Assembly: GCA_026724425.1 (NCBI GenBank) | Contig: JAIUCV010000018.1 | Span: forward strand, 3,095,596 to 3,159,595 | From: Erythrophleum ivorense | Lineage: Eukaryota; Streptophyta; Magnoliopsida; Fabales; Fabaceae | Direction: 5' to 3' | DNA: 64,000 bases | In this document: in pieces, positions 47,342 through 59,400 of the stretch | How the letters are laid out: each line of letters opens with the position of its first letter | How positions within the stretch are numbered: position 1 is the stretch's first letter | Program-made: the position numbers and the translations under genes | Notes under the pieces: generated by a model | Database searches by the model: none | What the model was told of the DNA's origin: nothing | The model's input: only the letters and a program-made list of their open reading frames with translations

Positions 47342-48694
47342 CTTTAACCATCACCCAAATGCACGTCAACATATAGCATAAGTAAACTAAACTACATAAG
47401 AGACAACATGCACAAACACCCCGCGCCGGTGCACCTCACCTTTATCACACTAAAGGGTTATCTTTCCTCTTGTCATAATCTCTCTCTTTTGCCATAGTAC
47501 ACTAAGGGAGGAGTCTCAAAGCTCTCAAGATTACTTCCAGAACATCATCTCCCTTAATCTCTTGCTTTAAAGTCACTATACACATTTAGAAATGGATTCA
47601 ACAATCTTAAGGGTTTCTTGCCCTCTTTTCTTGTCATCATTAACTAAAGATGGCTTACTCACTCCAACAGTTTGAATAAAACAATTTGAAATATTCTTTA
47701 GCTCTTATCGGCCATATTCATTAGGCCCAAATTGTGGTAGCTAGGATCAAGTAATTGCATTCTTTATTAACCGGGATCAAGCATGTGAGTTAGGACCTCT
47801 ATACCTATAAAGCCTTAACCTTGGGGACCTTTCGAAATCTGGATAGTTCTAACTCATTATGGATTGTACATCAACTCATATTTTTAGTCAATCAATCTTA
47901 TTTATTACACACTAGTCCCATTATCAATTTCCTGATTGCAAGTAAGGTTTACATCTTACCCTTTTGTAAGGTTCTTATAGCTAGTCAAGTGTTTTACTCC
48001 ATACCATTGCCTTTTAAGTTCTCAACATCACTCTAGATGGCCCTTGAAAAGCTTAGAATTTCACTTAGGTAAAGAATTACTGCTCTTGTTGTGATCAATT
48101 GACTACTTCGATGGGCCAGTCAACTGGTCGGCCATACCCAGTTGGCTTGCTTAGTAAATGGCGGTCAACTGGTCACAAATACTATTAGTAGCTTTGTTCA
48201 TCATCCTTATCAGTTACCTAGTCTCATTCATTTAGTCAACTGGTGCCTCACAGCGAGTGACTGGTGCATCTATCGCGTAGCCAGTTAGTAACAAGCCTCA
48301 ACCAGTTGTTTATCTAGACTGAGACCAGTACCCCAATCTCTGAAGAAAAGAAGGGCAAAATTCTAGGCTTTTCATTGGCATTAACAATCTCACATCCCAA
48401 AATTAATACTACTAAAGTGTTATAAGCTAGAATCTCACTACACTCTATTATTCTCTGGGGCACACTTACTGTGTTGAGTGATGTTCTAAATAGAATTCAA
48501 GAAACAACCATTTTAATCAAGCATACAAGCTTCATATCATTATTGCTTTATATTTCCTTCTAGAATATAAAGCACGACAACTATATGTTCACATAATTAT
48601 CTATTCTTATAAGCTAATACCATGCCAAAAATGCATCATGATTGCCAAGCTTCTAATCATAAAATTTAAATTAGAGTGGTTCCCTTGAACCATT

Positions 48695-48706
48695 GCTCTG
48701 ATACCA
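48695..48706 (-). other. Primer binding site of the LARD-like element (iMet type)
   Basis: Minus strand TGGTATCAGAGC, the 12-nt complement of the initiator tRNA-Met 3' end, two bases after the 5' LTR. Confidence 0.93.
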
Positions 48707-49024
48707 AATGTAACGACCTTAATTTCTAATCATTATAATTAAGGTTAAGTATATGATTAATAATCATATATCAAGGTTTGAAGTCATTAAGATTAATTAC
48801 ATCAGGAAAAGTGAGGAAATTTGAAACCTTAATATTGTTAGGGTCATTAGCTAGACAACCACAATTATTCGAATACGTAAGTGGATTTAATTATCAATGA
48901 GGAGCCTTTCATTCTCCTGTCCATCAATTCTAACTTATAAAATCCTCCTATAAGTGTTTCTAGATCATTCCTTAGCATTACCTTAAGAGAAACTAAGGTT
49001 TTTAGGTGAATATGAGAAATAGAG

Positions 49025-49300
49025 CACTTTCGCCATGACTAAATTCCCTTGCGCTGTGGCTAATTACTCTCGATTCGACTCATTACACCTTCACAAAATT
49101 TTCACATTTTGCCGCGGCCAAATACCCCTTTCGTCGTAGCTAAATACCCTCTGGAGCACCCCCAAATTTGCCTCTCAGACTTAGCTGCGGCTAACGTCAC
49201 TGTTCACAATGGCCAATTTCTTTTTGTTTCCTTCCCTAGCAGGTTTACCACATTTGGCCAAGGCCAATTAAATGTTGGCCGTGGCCAATTTCCTTTTGTT
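49025..49300 (-). repeat. GCCGCGGCCAA repeat block in LARD 5' LTR (decayed)
   Basis: Same block as 36005-36335 with several CpG lost (CGTCGTAGCT for CGCCGCGGCC) and one unit fewer. Confidence 0.75.
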
Positions 49301-50320
49301 CCTATAACTCTCAAGATTTCATCTCATGCTCTCCAATTCCTCCTCTAGCAACCCTCTAGCCTACTTTAACTTAGTTTATGAACATTTAATGTCCTTCTTT
49401 TACTTAATTTACTTAACACATCTATCATTACACATTTAAAACTCAAATGTAGATCTTTAACCCTCTAGACACCATAAATCAATGAGTTTATAGATCAATG
49501 ACAGCAAATGTATTCTAGTCACAAGGTGCATGGGGCCCATGCTTAATATTCATACAAAATCAAGTCACTTATCCATTGTTAACCAATTACAACCATAATG
49601 TTTAATCCCATGATAATTAAATTACATATACAGTCCCTTTACTTGGCAATTCATGATGCAATGCAACAATGATGCAAAACTAGCAATCTAGTTATGATAT
49701 AATTCAACAAGGCCTCCAAACCTATGTGCTACCTAACCATTTAATGTGCTTCCATTAATTTTTTCTCCTTGCCACTAAGAGGTCCGGTCCCTGAAAATAT
49801 TAGCCCACAACGGGGTGAGATATACAATCTCAGTAACAAAAGGCAACTTCCATATACATGTACAAGTTAATCAATCCAATGCAATTTCATGTCATCAATA
49901 CCAGAATCATCAATTCAATTTGCAAATAAACTAGTTGAACTACAAATGACTACTGTCCCATACCAGCAATTATACACAACATGTTAATGGCCAATAACAC
50001 TGGGTGAGGTCCGTCCACAGCACCTACTCCATAATGAGCACAACCAGGGCTCAGTGCATCTGGGGTCTGATCACAACCCAGTGCTCAATCGAAACACATG
50101 CACCGATGGTAGTCACACTATAGCTCCACCATGGACTCACAAGGTCCAATCACAATAACAATTCAAATAGTCAACCAATCATTTAGCATTTCAAAATCAT
50201 ATATGTGCAAACATTATTAGATTAACATCAACATATACATGGAATTGGAAAATTAACCCCAATTACCTCAATGAAGCCAATTACTTTTCCTCTTGCTACC
50301 ATAACAATCTAAATGCACAT

Positions 50321-53236
50321 TGTGACACCTTAACCTCTAGCTCATACCCAACGTGCCCTCTAACCCATATGGCAATGCGGAACTCATAAGGGAGACACTT
50401 TCTCTACCTTATGCTTACTCTCTCTATGGCACTATGTGTGGGTAGAGCTCCACTTTTAAGCAATATGGACCGGTTGAGCTCTCTCTATGCTCCCTCATGC
50501 TTAATTACACTATTGAGACTTATTTCAATCCCAACTATATGCTTAGAACTCATGGAAAGCAAAAAGGGATTGGAGACATGCATTTTCGCTATGGCAGATT
50601 TTGCTTCTTTTCTGGGCTAACTTTGGAAATTCATAACTAAATGCAGAAAAATCGTATCTACATGATCTGGGTCATTCTAGAAATCTTGAGACATCTATGT
50701 CATGCTAAAAATACTTAGAAGTCTCAATCTCTCACTCATTCTGCGTTTGACATTGAAATAGTTCACTGGTCAGAGGGGGCTTCTTTACTGTCACAGTTTA
50801 CTGATATGGACTTTGAAAATGTCTAACTAATTCCACAAAAATCCAATGCTCATAAACTCTATCTCTATGGAAAGATGTGGATATTAGCTAGAGGAGAAAA
50901 ATATCTCCAGATCAGTCCACCAAGCCAATTCCCCGGAAACCGATGAAACAGTACTTCGGGTCTGGTTGGGGGTCTGATTCTGGGCAGGAACTTCGAAATT
51001 GCATAACTTCCTCTCTGGACCTCTAAATGATGTGATTCTAGTTCCTACAAGTCACTGTGACCATCTAGTTTCTGTGTATAAAATTTCGTATCCATTGGAC
51101 TACGTTTGCCCCTCGGATGACATGATTTCAAAACTGACCAAATGAGCAGTGATTTTCAAAATCCGAATTTCTGATGTCAACTTTGGATGCTCATAGAAAA
51201 TGCTATAGACCTCTAAATGACATGAACTCTAGCTTCCCAGAAAGCTCTAAACATAATCTAGCTACATGTCAAATCTCATAGCTAGAAGAGGTCATATGGC
51301 TATTCTATGACATCATGTGCAAAAGGCCCTTTCTTGGCCAAAAGTGTGGCTAATAGGGTCCAATCTTAAGTTTTCTACTTCTATGACTCCTTGAGCACAT
51401 GAGAAAGCATCTTTAGGAGCTATCAATCATGTCTAAAGTGTCTCATAACTTAGATTGGGGAAACTCACTATCCCATGCCCACTTATGCACCCATGCATAC
51501 TAGGCTATCATTGGTTCTTTCTCATTCAACCATGCCCTTTCATTCATCATAAATCTCATTCTCATACATTCATCATTAATATATACATTGTCTTACAACA
51601 TTTGTACATGCTACTTCATATAAATCATTTACATTTCACATCTCATGTACAACTCTTGTATACAACACATTACATAAAGTCTTTACATTCTTCTTCATCT
51701 CTATCCCTAGCCTCATGCTTGGTGGTGGTTGCTCCCATCCCTAATCTCACTTGGGCCACCTGGCATGGTTGGATGGTGGAGAGGGAGGGTGAGATTCGGA
51801 GAATCTCAGTAGTTCAACTCCCATTCAAACATACATATATTGCATGCAACAAGTCTCCTTATGTATGTATGGCATGTTAGCATACAAAACATGATGAAAA
51901 ACATTTAAAACATGTAGAATGGCCATGGATAACATTCAAGAGTTCGTTGAGTACTTGGATCGGCCTCACCCCTTCCCTTATGGCTTTTGGATTTGCCTTC
52001 CCATACTTTAGAGGTACTTAGACTCACCCCTACTCTTTGGGAGTCAACCTCACTTTTGGGAGACATGGCTCAACCAACTTAGGGCTTCGGCTCATCCTCA
52101 CCTTGGCTATAGGGTTATTGGCTTTTCCCATTTCCTCAAGCAAACCAATCAAGCATTTAAAACATCATCTCAATCATATCACATAATCATGCTAACACAC
52201 TTCTCATAGCTCATATCATTCATCATACACACAAACAAGACAATGTAAACACACAATTATGCATGAGAGAAAGTGGAGGGAACTACTTTTGTTGGCTATC
52301 TACTACTTGCTCTGTCAATGGTCTCCTCCCTTGTTGATTTCACAACCACTTCTAGATGGGAGAGTTCCCTCTTGAGCCTAACCACACAAAAGCATGGAAT
52401 TAATACCTTACTATACTCAATTCTTAAGCTAGGGATCACTTCTAATCAGCTTTACTGAGCTTCTCACTCTAGGTCTTTCCTCACTCTAGGGCCCATGAGC
52501 TATCCCTCTCTTTTCTCAACTCTTAAGAAAGGGGAAAAGCAAGAAAGAGAAGACTATCTACTTTTAATCTCTCTCAAGAATGGTTTCCCACTCTCTCTCC
52601 TCTGAACCAGACTCAATACCTAACCCTTTCTATCATCTAAACCGTAGGAAAGAGGGGAAAAGGGGAGAAGGGTAACTTACTAAGAGGAAGCCATGAAAAT
52701 TCATACCTTTCTTGTGCTTTCCTCTTCTCTTCAGCTTCTCACTCTCTCCTCCGTCCTTTTCTCTCTCCTAAGATGAGTTAGAGTCGGTTAGAAGAAGAAA
52801 GAAGAGATTTGGAAGCTTTTAAAAAGTCAAATTCTCTTTTTCTCGCTTTTCTGGACCGCTCTCGCTATAGCGAGTTAGTGACCTCGCTACGGCGAGCTCG
52901 TGTCTGTTCCAGACTTCTGCCTTCGCTATGGCTTCGCTACGGCAAGATCGTGTCTATTCTCGACCTTCGCTATGGCGTCGCTATGGCGAGATCGTGTCTG
53001 CTCCAGACCTCTGCCTTCGCTATGGCGTCGCTACAGCGAGCAACTCACTGGTTTTTATATGGAATGCCACACTCGCTATAGCTAGGATCATCTTCGCGAT
53101 TGCGAGGAGGCATTCTCGCTATGGCGATTCCATATCTCGCTATGGCGAGAAGACTTAGAAAATTCTCAGCTGTTCAAAAATTTTCCAGCTTCTCTTTCCC
53201 TTTCCTTTTCTCATTTTCTTTTTCTGGGTTGTTACA
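50321..53236 (-). mobile_element. Family D solo LTR (2916 bp) inside the LARD 5' LTR
   Basis: Plus-strand termini TGTGACACC and GGTTGTTACA, flanked by the perfect TSD CACAT (50316-50320 and 53237-53241). The uninterrupted target is visible at 37352-37366 in the other LARD LTR (GCACATCAAGCC). On minus it begins TGTAACAACCCAG and shares its early part with 10402-13476. It holds a reversed 30-bp array (about 51960-52130) and a CGCTATGGCGA array (52855-53155). Confidence 0.92.
52855..53155 (-). repeat. CGCTATAGCG-type palindromic tandem array
   Basis: More than a dozen TCGCTAYRGCGA variants, partly within units of about 44-50 bp beginning CTTCGCTATGGC at 52921, 52965 and 53015. TCGCTATAGCGA is a perfect 12-base palindrome. 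On minus this lies about 80-380 bp into the LTR. Confidence 0.85.
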
Positions 53237-56200
53237 CACATCAAGCCTATAACAAGCATAATTATCATTATTCAACCACCATTAGTAAGGAATTTCCCTA
53301 TCTAAAGGTTAATCTTAACAAGAGTACATTAAGAACTTATTACCCAAGCTTCCTAAGAGGCTACAACACCAATTGAAGGTCACCACAAAAAGAACTCACA
53401 ATGAGTCACTCCTAATGTCTCCATTTTCGTACATATAAGAGCCATGCACCAAAAGTTAGTCCAAATAATAGAAATTCAGTATATATACCATATAAGAGAA
53501 GAGGGGACACTTACCCATACACCCAAGAGGTCAAATGGATTGGGTTGAGTCTTAACTATTAAGAACACACCATGAGACATTCCCAAATTCGGATTTGAGT
53601 CATCAAACCCAGAAAATTTAGTTTTTCACCTTCATTTCCTTGTAATTTCGCACAACAAGAGAACCCATTATGAAAATCAACCTTTAGGGACATTTTCCAG
53701 CAAAATAACACACAAAATAGAAGGGAAATGCTTATCCAATCATCCCTTTAGCTTCTAACTCCGAAAATCTTATAAGGAAACACCAAAACACCAAGGTTCA
53801 TATTTGGAAAGGAGATGAAAATGCTCATAACCAGAAACTAATCGACCAAAATGAAGAGGAGAATGAGAGGGATATGTTTGGTATAGATTACATTGGCCAA
53901 ATCTTCTTCTAGAAGTGAGAAATGGTAGAGGAATGCAAAAAAACCCTAGCTTCCCTCTCAACCTCCGAATTTTGCTTTGCCTCTTATGTTTTTTCTGCAG
54001 AATGGGGAGGAGGCTAAGTGTATTTAGGGTTTAGTTGTGTTTGAGTTGGGTCCCAAATGGATTGTGGGTTGACCTAAAGGCCCAAATCCTCATGGGTTCA
54101 GATTTGTATACTTGTTGGGCCTTATTTCATGAGTTGGGCTGCAGAAATTTGATTGGGCTAGGCCAAGTTTCAAGAGTCAATCCAACTTGGGTCTGCATAA
54201 TGTGTGTTGGGCTAACTATAAGGGCTTATGTAAATTGGGTCTTGGGCCTCTATTTTACTAAATCAGATTGGGCTATTGCTAGGTGATCTCTCTTGGCCCA
54301 AGTCTCATGATAGGGAGTTGGGCTTACACCTAAAATCATTGGGCCTCCATAAATCCTTACCCATGGCTTATTCAAATTAATTTTGGGCCCAAATTAAGCT
54401 TTAATCCAATTGAAATCTTAAACCCATATTAATAACTTATTTCTTTGTAAATTTTCATTTATATAGCTTACCCAATTATTCAATAATAATTATTCTTAAT
54501 TAGTCCAAATACATTATTAACACCTTAATTAATTTTGGGGTGTTACAACTAAACCCATTCAAACCGAAACACATTCATAAAACCTATTTCTAGAACATCA
54601 TGAGACCATGGCATGTAAGTAATAACTAGAAGCATTTCTTATGGCATGAACATATATACAAGCACTCAAAGATAAGAAAACACTAACAACGCATAGGAGA
54701 AAGGTTAGAAAGCTACTTTGAAGCCAATGCCACACACTTTTCCATTGAAATCTCCCTTCTCTTCTTGACCAAGACTTGTTATTAGGTGACCCTTGGTTTT
54801 CTTAGCCTAGACACACCAAATGAGACATATTTAGGTCATGGAAACAAGCCTTAGCTTCTTACAAGCTCTATACTATGTTACTTTCTCATATGGCTCCATT
54901 ATGCTTCCATACAAGACATAATGAAGCAACTATAAGAATTCAAAATCTTGGCTCCTATTTCTCATTCATTCTAGGTTTGTTGGCTCCATTTGGACTCATT
55001 AGAGTCATTATAGACTCAATTTAAAGAGCCAAGTACTAAGTTACTTTTTTATACCTAGAAAAGAACCTAAACTTTCATCCTTCAAACCATGATTTCTAAA
55101 TTCAATTTAATGCTTCCATTATTGTTCTTATATCATTTTAAGACTATCTGTGCTCTAAGAATTAATTGAACAACTTTCTAACCCCTAGATATTGCTCTTG
55201 GCTGAATATGGAACCATAAAACTCTAACTTGCACATTCCAGAGTTTCATTAAATTCTAAGCTTAGATTCTTGTTCCTTGCATCAAATAACATCTAAATGT
55301 ACTAATTAGGAATGGAAAATAACATGGTTAGCCATTGAAGAAGCCTAAGCCGAACCATTACGCAATCATGGTCTAGATTGCATCTTTTCATGATTTAAGG
55401 AAAACTAATGTTAGATATACAATCCTTGCATGTTAAAACCCTTAGTTCCATGAAGAACACATGAAGAAAAACTTTCCTCCTCACTTTCTCTCTCTAGGTA
55501 GAAGCTTAAATGGCTTGGAAACACAAGATTTTGCAAGTGTTTCAAATAAAGTCTTACCTTAAAATGAAACTCTCTTCATGTAAATTATTTTGTGTCGATT
55601 GATTTGTTGAAAAGAGTTCCTTTTTGGCTTGGGTCACACCTAAATCTTCAAGTTTTCAAGAAAAGAAAACTACCATTAGAGAGCTCTTAAAGAGAGGAAC
55701 AACTTTTTTAACTAGCGCAGGATGAAACAGGGTTGCTTACTTACCTAAACAAGAGCTTAAACTTCTTCTCTCTCCCTTCACTTAGTGTCATGCCATGACT
55801 GCTCAAAATTCTAAAAATAGAAGTTTGGAGAATGTGATGAGGTGTAATCTTACTTAAGATGCTTCTTTTATAATTGTTCAAAATGACTATTTTACCCATA
55901 TGCACATGTTTGCTCTATTTAGGCTCATTTCAAATTTTTTTTAGAACTATCTTTTCTATCATAAAATTTAAGTCTTCTAATTCATAAAATGCTCTTGGTT
56001 TCACCCAAATTAGATTTAAAACATTCCTAAATGCGCCAGTCAAAGTTTGGGTCAACCAGCATTCTAAAACATAAATCGAAGGGATTTGAACTATTTTAAT
56101 GGTTCCTATAGTTTTTAGCACCTCTAAAAACCTTACGAAACTTATTTTTCTCATTTAAAAATTCCTCCTTTGTGTTTTCTAAAAGGTGTTCGAAATTATA

Positions 56201-56434
56201 AAAATGCCATTATAGTTTTGTCCATTTTTGTTTCATTGTTTTGACTTCATTTTTAGGGCACCCCTAGCCTTAGATGCTCATTATTTGAGGTCTAGGTTAT
56301 TACTCTAATTTCATTTGACCTTAAATTATTTTATTTGGGAGACTTCCTTTTATATCTAGTGAGTTTTGCACATTTATGGAGAAATCAGATATTGCGTTTC
56401 TTATATTTACAGAGAAACCGTATATGACAATATT

Positions 56435-59400
56435 TTTAATAATAAATCATTTTTATATGAAGTTAACAATGTAAGTGAAAGTGAAAGTGAATTAGATTCA
56501 TTATATGATACTAATGAGTGTGAATTTATTTTCTTGATGAGCACCTATGAATTTAGACTTGTGCTTAACGAAGAAATTTTAGCTATAACTAAATTTAGGG
56601 AAATTATAAAAGAAGATTACATTGTAGAAGACAATTAATTAGATAAATTAAAATATCTTTGAAAAGGAGATGTTAACAAGATGTCAAAAATAAAATTTTA
56701 GAGTGTTAGTCATTTTGAATAGTTTAATGGAAACACTACAATAATGAATTACAAAGAGGACTTGTAGAAAATCCAATCTTTGATAAAAATAAAGTAAAAA
56801 AGGCTTAAGAAAAAATATCCTTAGCTTTGAAATATACATGTAAGGGTTATTCAAGTAGAAATAATAGCTTTATTCCATTCAAGAATTGATATTTCAATTT
56901 TATCAATTATGATGGATAAACAATCTAATTTAGACTATTATAGGTGGAATCCAATCTAGCATAGTTTAAAGTAAAGTCAAATTATTTCATTTCAATTATT
57001 AATCCTAATGCATAAAACATCATAACATTGAGAATTTAGATTAAAAATATTACTATGAAAGAGGATAGTCTCTAGTTATAGAATGAAAAGTAATTAATGA
57101 GTTAACAATATAGCCAAAACACCTATAAAAAATGATAGATAATAAAATAATTGAAATCTTGAAATCATGAGGATTTGATACTAATATTCAACCAAAGTTA
57201 ATGAATATTAAAGGCTTAGAAACAACATTAGAATTGTTATTAAAATATGTTATTGACAAACAGAACATAAACCAATAGAAACGATCACAACAGAACCAAA
57301 TTTATATTTAAAAGATAAAATAACCATGGTAGGAAACACTTTACTAAGATTTACACCAGTCATTACTTCTAATAAAAAAGAAGTGACAACAAATTTGAGA
57401 ACTCTTAGATACCTATATTTCTTGATAGAGACTCTTCTAATAGAGTCTCAACTCAATCTAGCAAAAGAGATAATGTTAATATGTTAGCAATATCAAAATA
57501 AAAATTGAGAAATGAAAAAATACTTTTTTTTCATAATAAAAAAAAATTATACTTATGTTTCATGTCAATTTAAATTTAAGAGATATAAACAATATTAGTT
57601 AGATGTGTTAATTGATATAAGTGCTACAGTGAGTATTTATAGAGGTAATGCTTTGTGAGATGAAAAATGGGAAAAGTTAAAAACAACTATTATAGCAGAA
57701 AATAATGAATTTCTTATACACAAAATATTATATTGTTCTTGTATGGATGGAGATTTTCTTTTAGAAACAAAATTCTTAAGGAATATTATCCGTTAGAAAT
57801 AAATCATAATTAAGAAAGTCTTACAAATAAAGGACTGAAAATCTTAATACCTCTAGTAAAAAAATGAGCAACATATGTGATAAAATATTTTATCCAAGTC
57901 TTAAAATTTCCAAAAAGGAAGAAAGGATATATGAACTAGACACTAAACACTAGGTTTATCCATTATTAAAATATTTTTTTGTGACAACCCACTAAAATAA
58001 TTTTCTAGGAATCCTACATATTGCAAATTAAAATTAAAAAATCCTAGTAAAATAATAAGTGTCAAACCAATGGTCTATACTTAACAAGATATAGATAAAT
58101 TCAATTTTCAAATCCAAGAGTTATTAGAAAAAAGGATTAATTGAACCTACAACTAGTCTACACTCCAGTATTGCATTTAAGGTACAAAACCATGCAAAAA
58201 TAAAGATGAAAAACTAAAATGGTCATTACCTACAAAAAGTTAAACCAAAATGTAGAATTTAGTGTATGTTTTATTCCAAGAAAAGATGTTTTAGTTACTT
58301 AAACTAAGTAGGCAAAAATCTTCATTATATTTGATTGTCAATATGGATATTATTAAATTAAATTAACAAAAGAGTCAAAACCTTGACTGCTTTTATCATT
58401 CCATATGGATATTACCAATGGATAATTATGTCTTTTGGTTTAAGCAAAGCTCCGCAAAATTTTCAATGGTAGATAGATGGAATCATTAAAATTTTAAAAT
58501 ATTTTTGTGTATTATATTTAGATGATAATTTGGTTTTCTCTAATATAGAAGAAGATCATTCAAAGAAAACTAAAAATATTTATGACAAATTTGTAGAAAT
58601 AGGAATCATATTCAATCTAAAAAAGATTGAAGTAAATCAAAATGAGATTGAATATTTAGGATTCAAACTAACAAAGTTTGATATAAAACTACAAGATCAT
58701 ATTATCACAAACTTAAGAAATTTTCTTGATGAATTGATAAACGAGAAACAATTACAAACTTTCTTAGGAATACTTAACTATGAAAGAAATTTTATATATA
58801 AAAGAAATCTTTCTAGCAAAAAAAAAAACAACTTTATTAGAAAAGTAAACAAAAAAAGCTATTTGAGTGGAAATATGAAAGCACAGAGATAGTAAAAATA
58901 TGAAATTAATAATTTATGAAAAATTTATTTTCCTAAAATAGGATATAAATTAATTTTAGAAACTGATACTAGCAATGAATACTGGAACACAGTATTAAAA
59001 GCTAAAGTTAAACATGAAGAATTAATATGTGGTTATAATTTAGGAAAATTTAAACAAAAAGAAATGAATGATATAATTTATGGAGAGTAATTATTAGCCA
59101 TAAAAAAGGGATAAAATGTTTCCATGTTCATTTAGTATTAAAAGAATTCATTATTTGAATTGATAATCAATCGATTAGATGTTTTCTTAAAAATAAAATA
59201 AATGAAGAAAGTCAAAGAAGGATTAGATGATATTATTTTATTTGCCAATATTTGTTCAATATTGAATATATTAAAGGAACTAATAATTTTCTTGCAGATT
59301 ATCTTAGCACATATCCAAACTATGGATGAAGGAAAAAAAAAATCCTTACATAGAGAGATTGATCTCAATTAAAAAAAAAATCCTTTAATGGGAGAGTCAT

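Larger units (their letters stand above)
44765..48708 (-). mobile_element. LARD internal domain (non-coding, 3.94 kb)
   Basis: No retroelement protein is recognisable in any frame, and the longest open frames are around 60-70 codons. It does contain structured or repetitive blocks: CTTGTCAACAAGG repeats (46434-46535), a five-hairpin array (47229-47341) and CAACTGG/CCAGTTG motifs (48090-48330). LARD internal domains are thought to provide packaging and structural signals for elements mobilised in trans. Confidence 0.75.
35688..54547 (-). mobile_element. LARD-like non-coding LTR retrotransposon (about 9.8 kb net, minus)
   Basis: Two homologous LTRs (35688-44764 and 48709-54547, each about 2.9 kb after removing nested insertions) enclose a 3944-bp internal region. 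Reading on minus: 5' LTR ends at 48709, TT spacer, iMet-type PBS at 48695-48706, internal domain without recognisable gag or pol, polypurine tract at 44765-44781, 3' LTR. Outer flanks ACCAA (35683-35687) and ACTAA (54548-54552) are a one-mismatch TSD. The segment around the polypurine tract (AAGGACAAAATTTCTAAAAA) resembles the pol end of Tekay/Del chromoviruses, so an autonomous chromovirus partner is likely. The large LTRs and non-coding core fit the LARD class. Confidence 0.88.
48709..54547 (-). mobile_element. 5' LTR of the LARD-like element (interrupted)
   Basis: Plus-strand ends TGTAACGACC and GGGGTGTTACA. About 2918 bp once the solo LTR at 50321-53236 and one TSD copy are removed. Homologous throughout to the other LTR. 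Confidence 0.9.
34125..56429 (-). mobile_element. Family B LTR (about 3.44 kb net), split by the LARD-like element
   Basis: Left end TGTAATACC and right end CCGTATATGACA are the two termini of a minus-oriented family B LTR. The right terminus aligns base by base with the reversed start of 29859-33394 (TTTCTCCATAAATG shared). Flanking 5-bp duplications ATATT lie at 34120-34124 and 56430-56434. The LTR sequence itself occupies 34125-35687 and 54548-56429. Its 30-bp array (35515-35687) is where the LARD inserted. A solo LTR, judging from the absence of PBS or coding sequence. Confidence 0.9.

Noticed and set aside
51455..51880. 141-codon plus-strand open frame.
   Set aside because: It lies within a family D solo LTR, opposite to LTR orientation, in CT-rich low-complexity sequence with no protein-like motif.
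44252..54286. Paired 83-codon open frames at 44252-44503 and 54035-54286, apparently a conserved small protein.
   Set aside because: They are the same position in the two LTRs of one element, so similarity follows from LTR identity. The composition is set by the TGGGCY cluster, and no known domain is seen.
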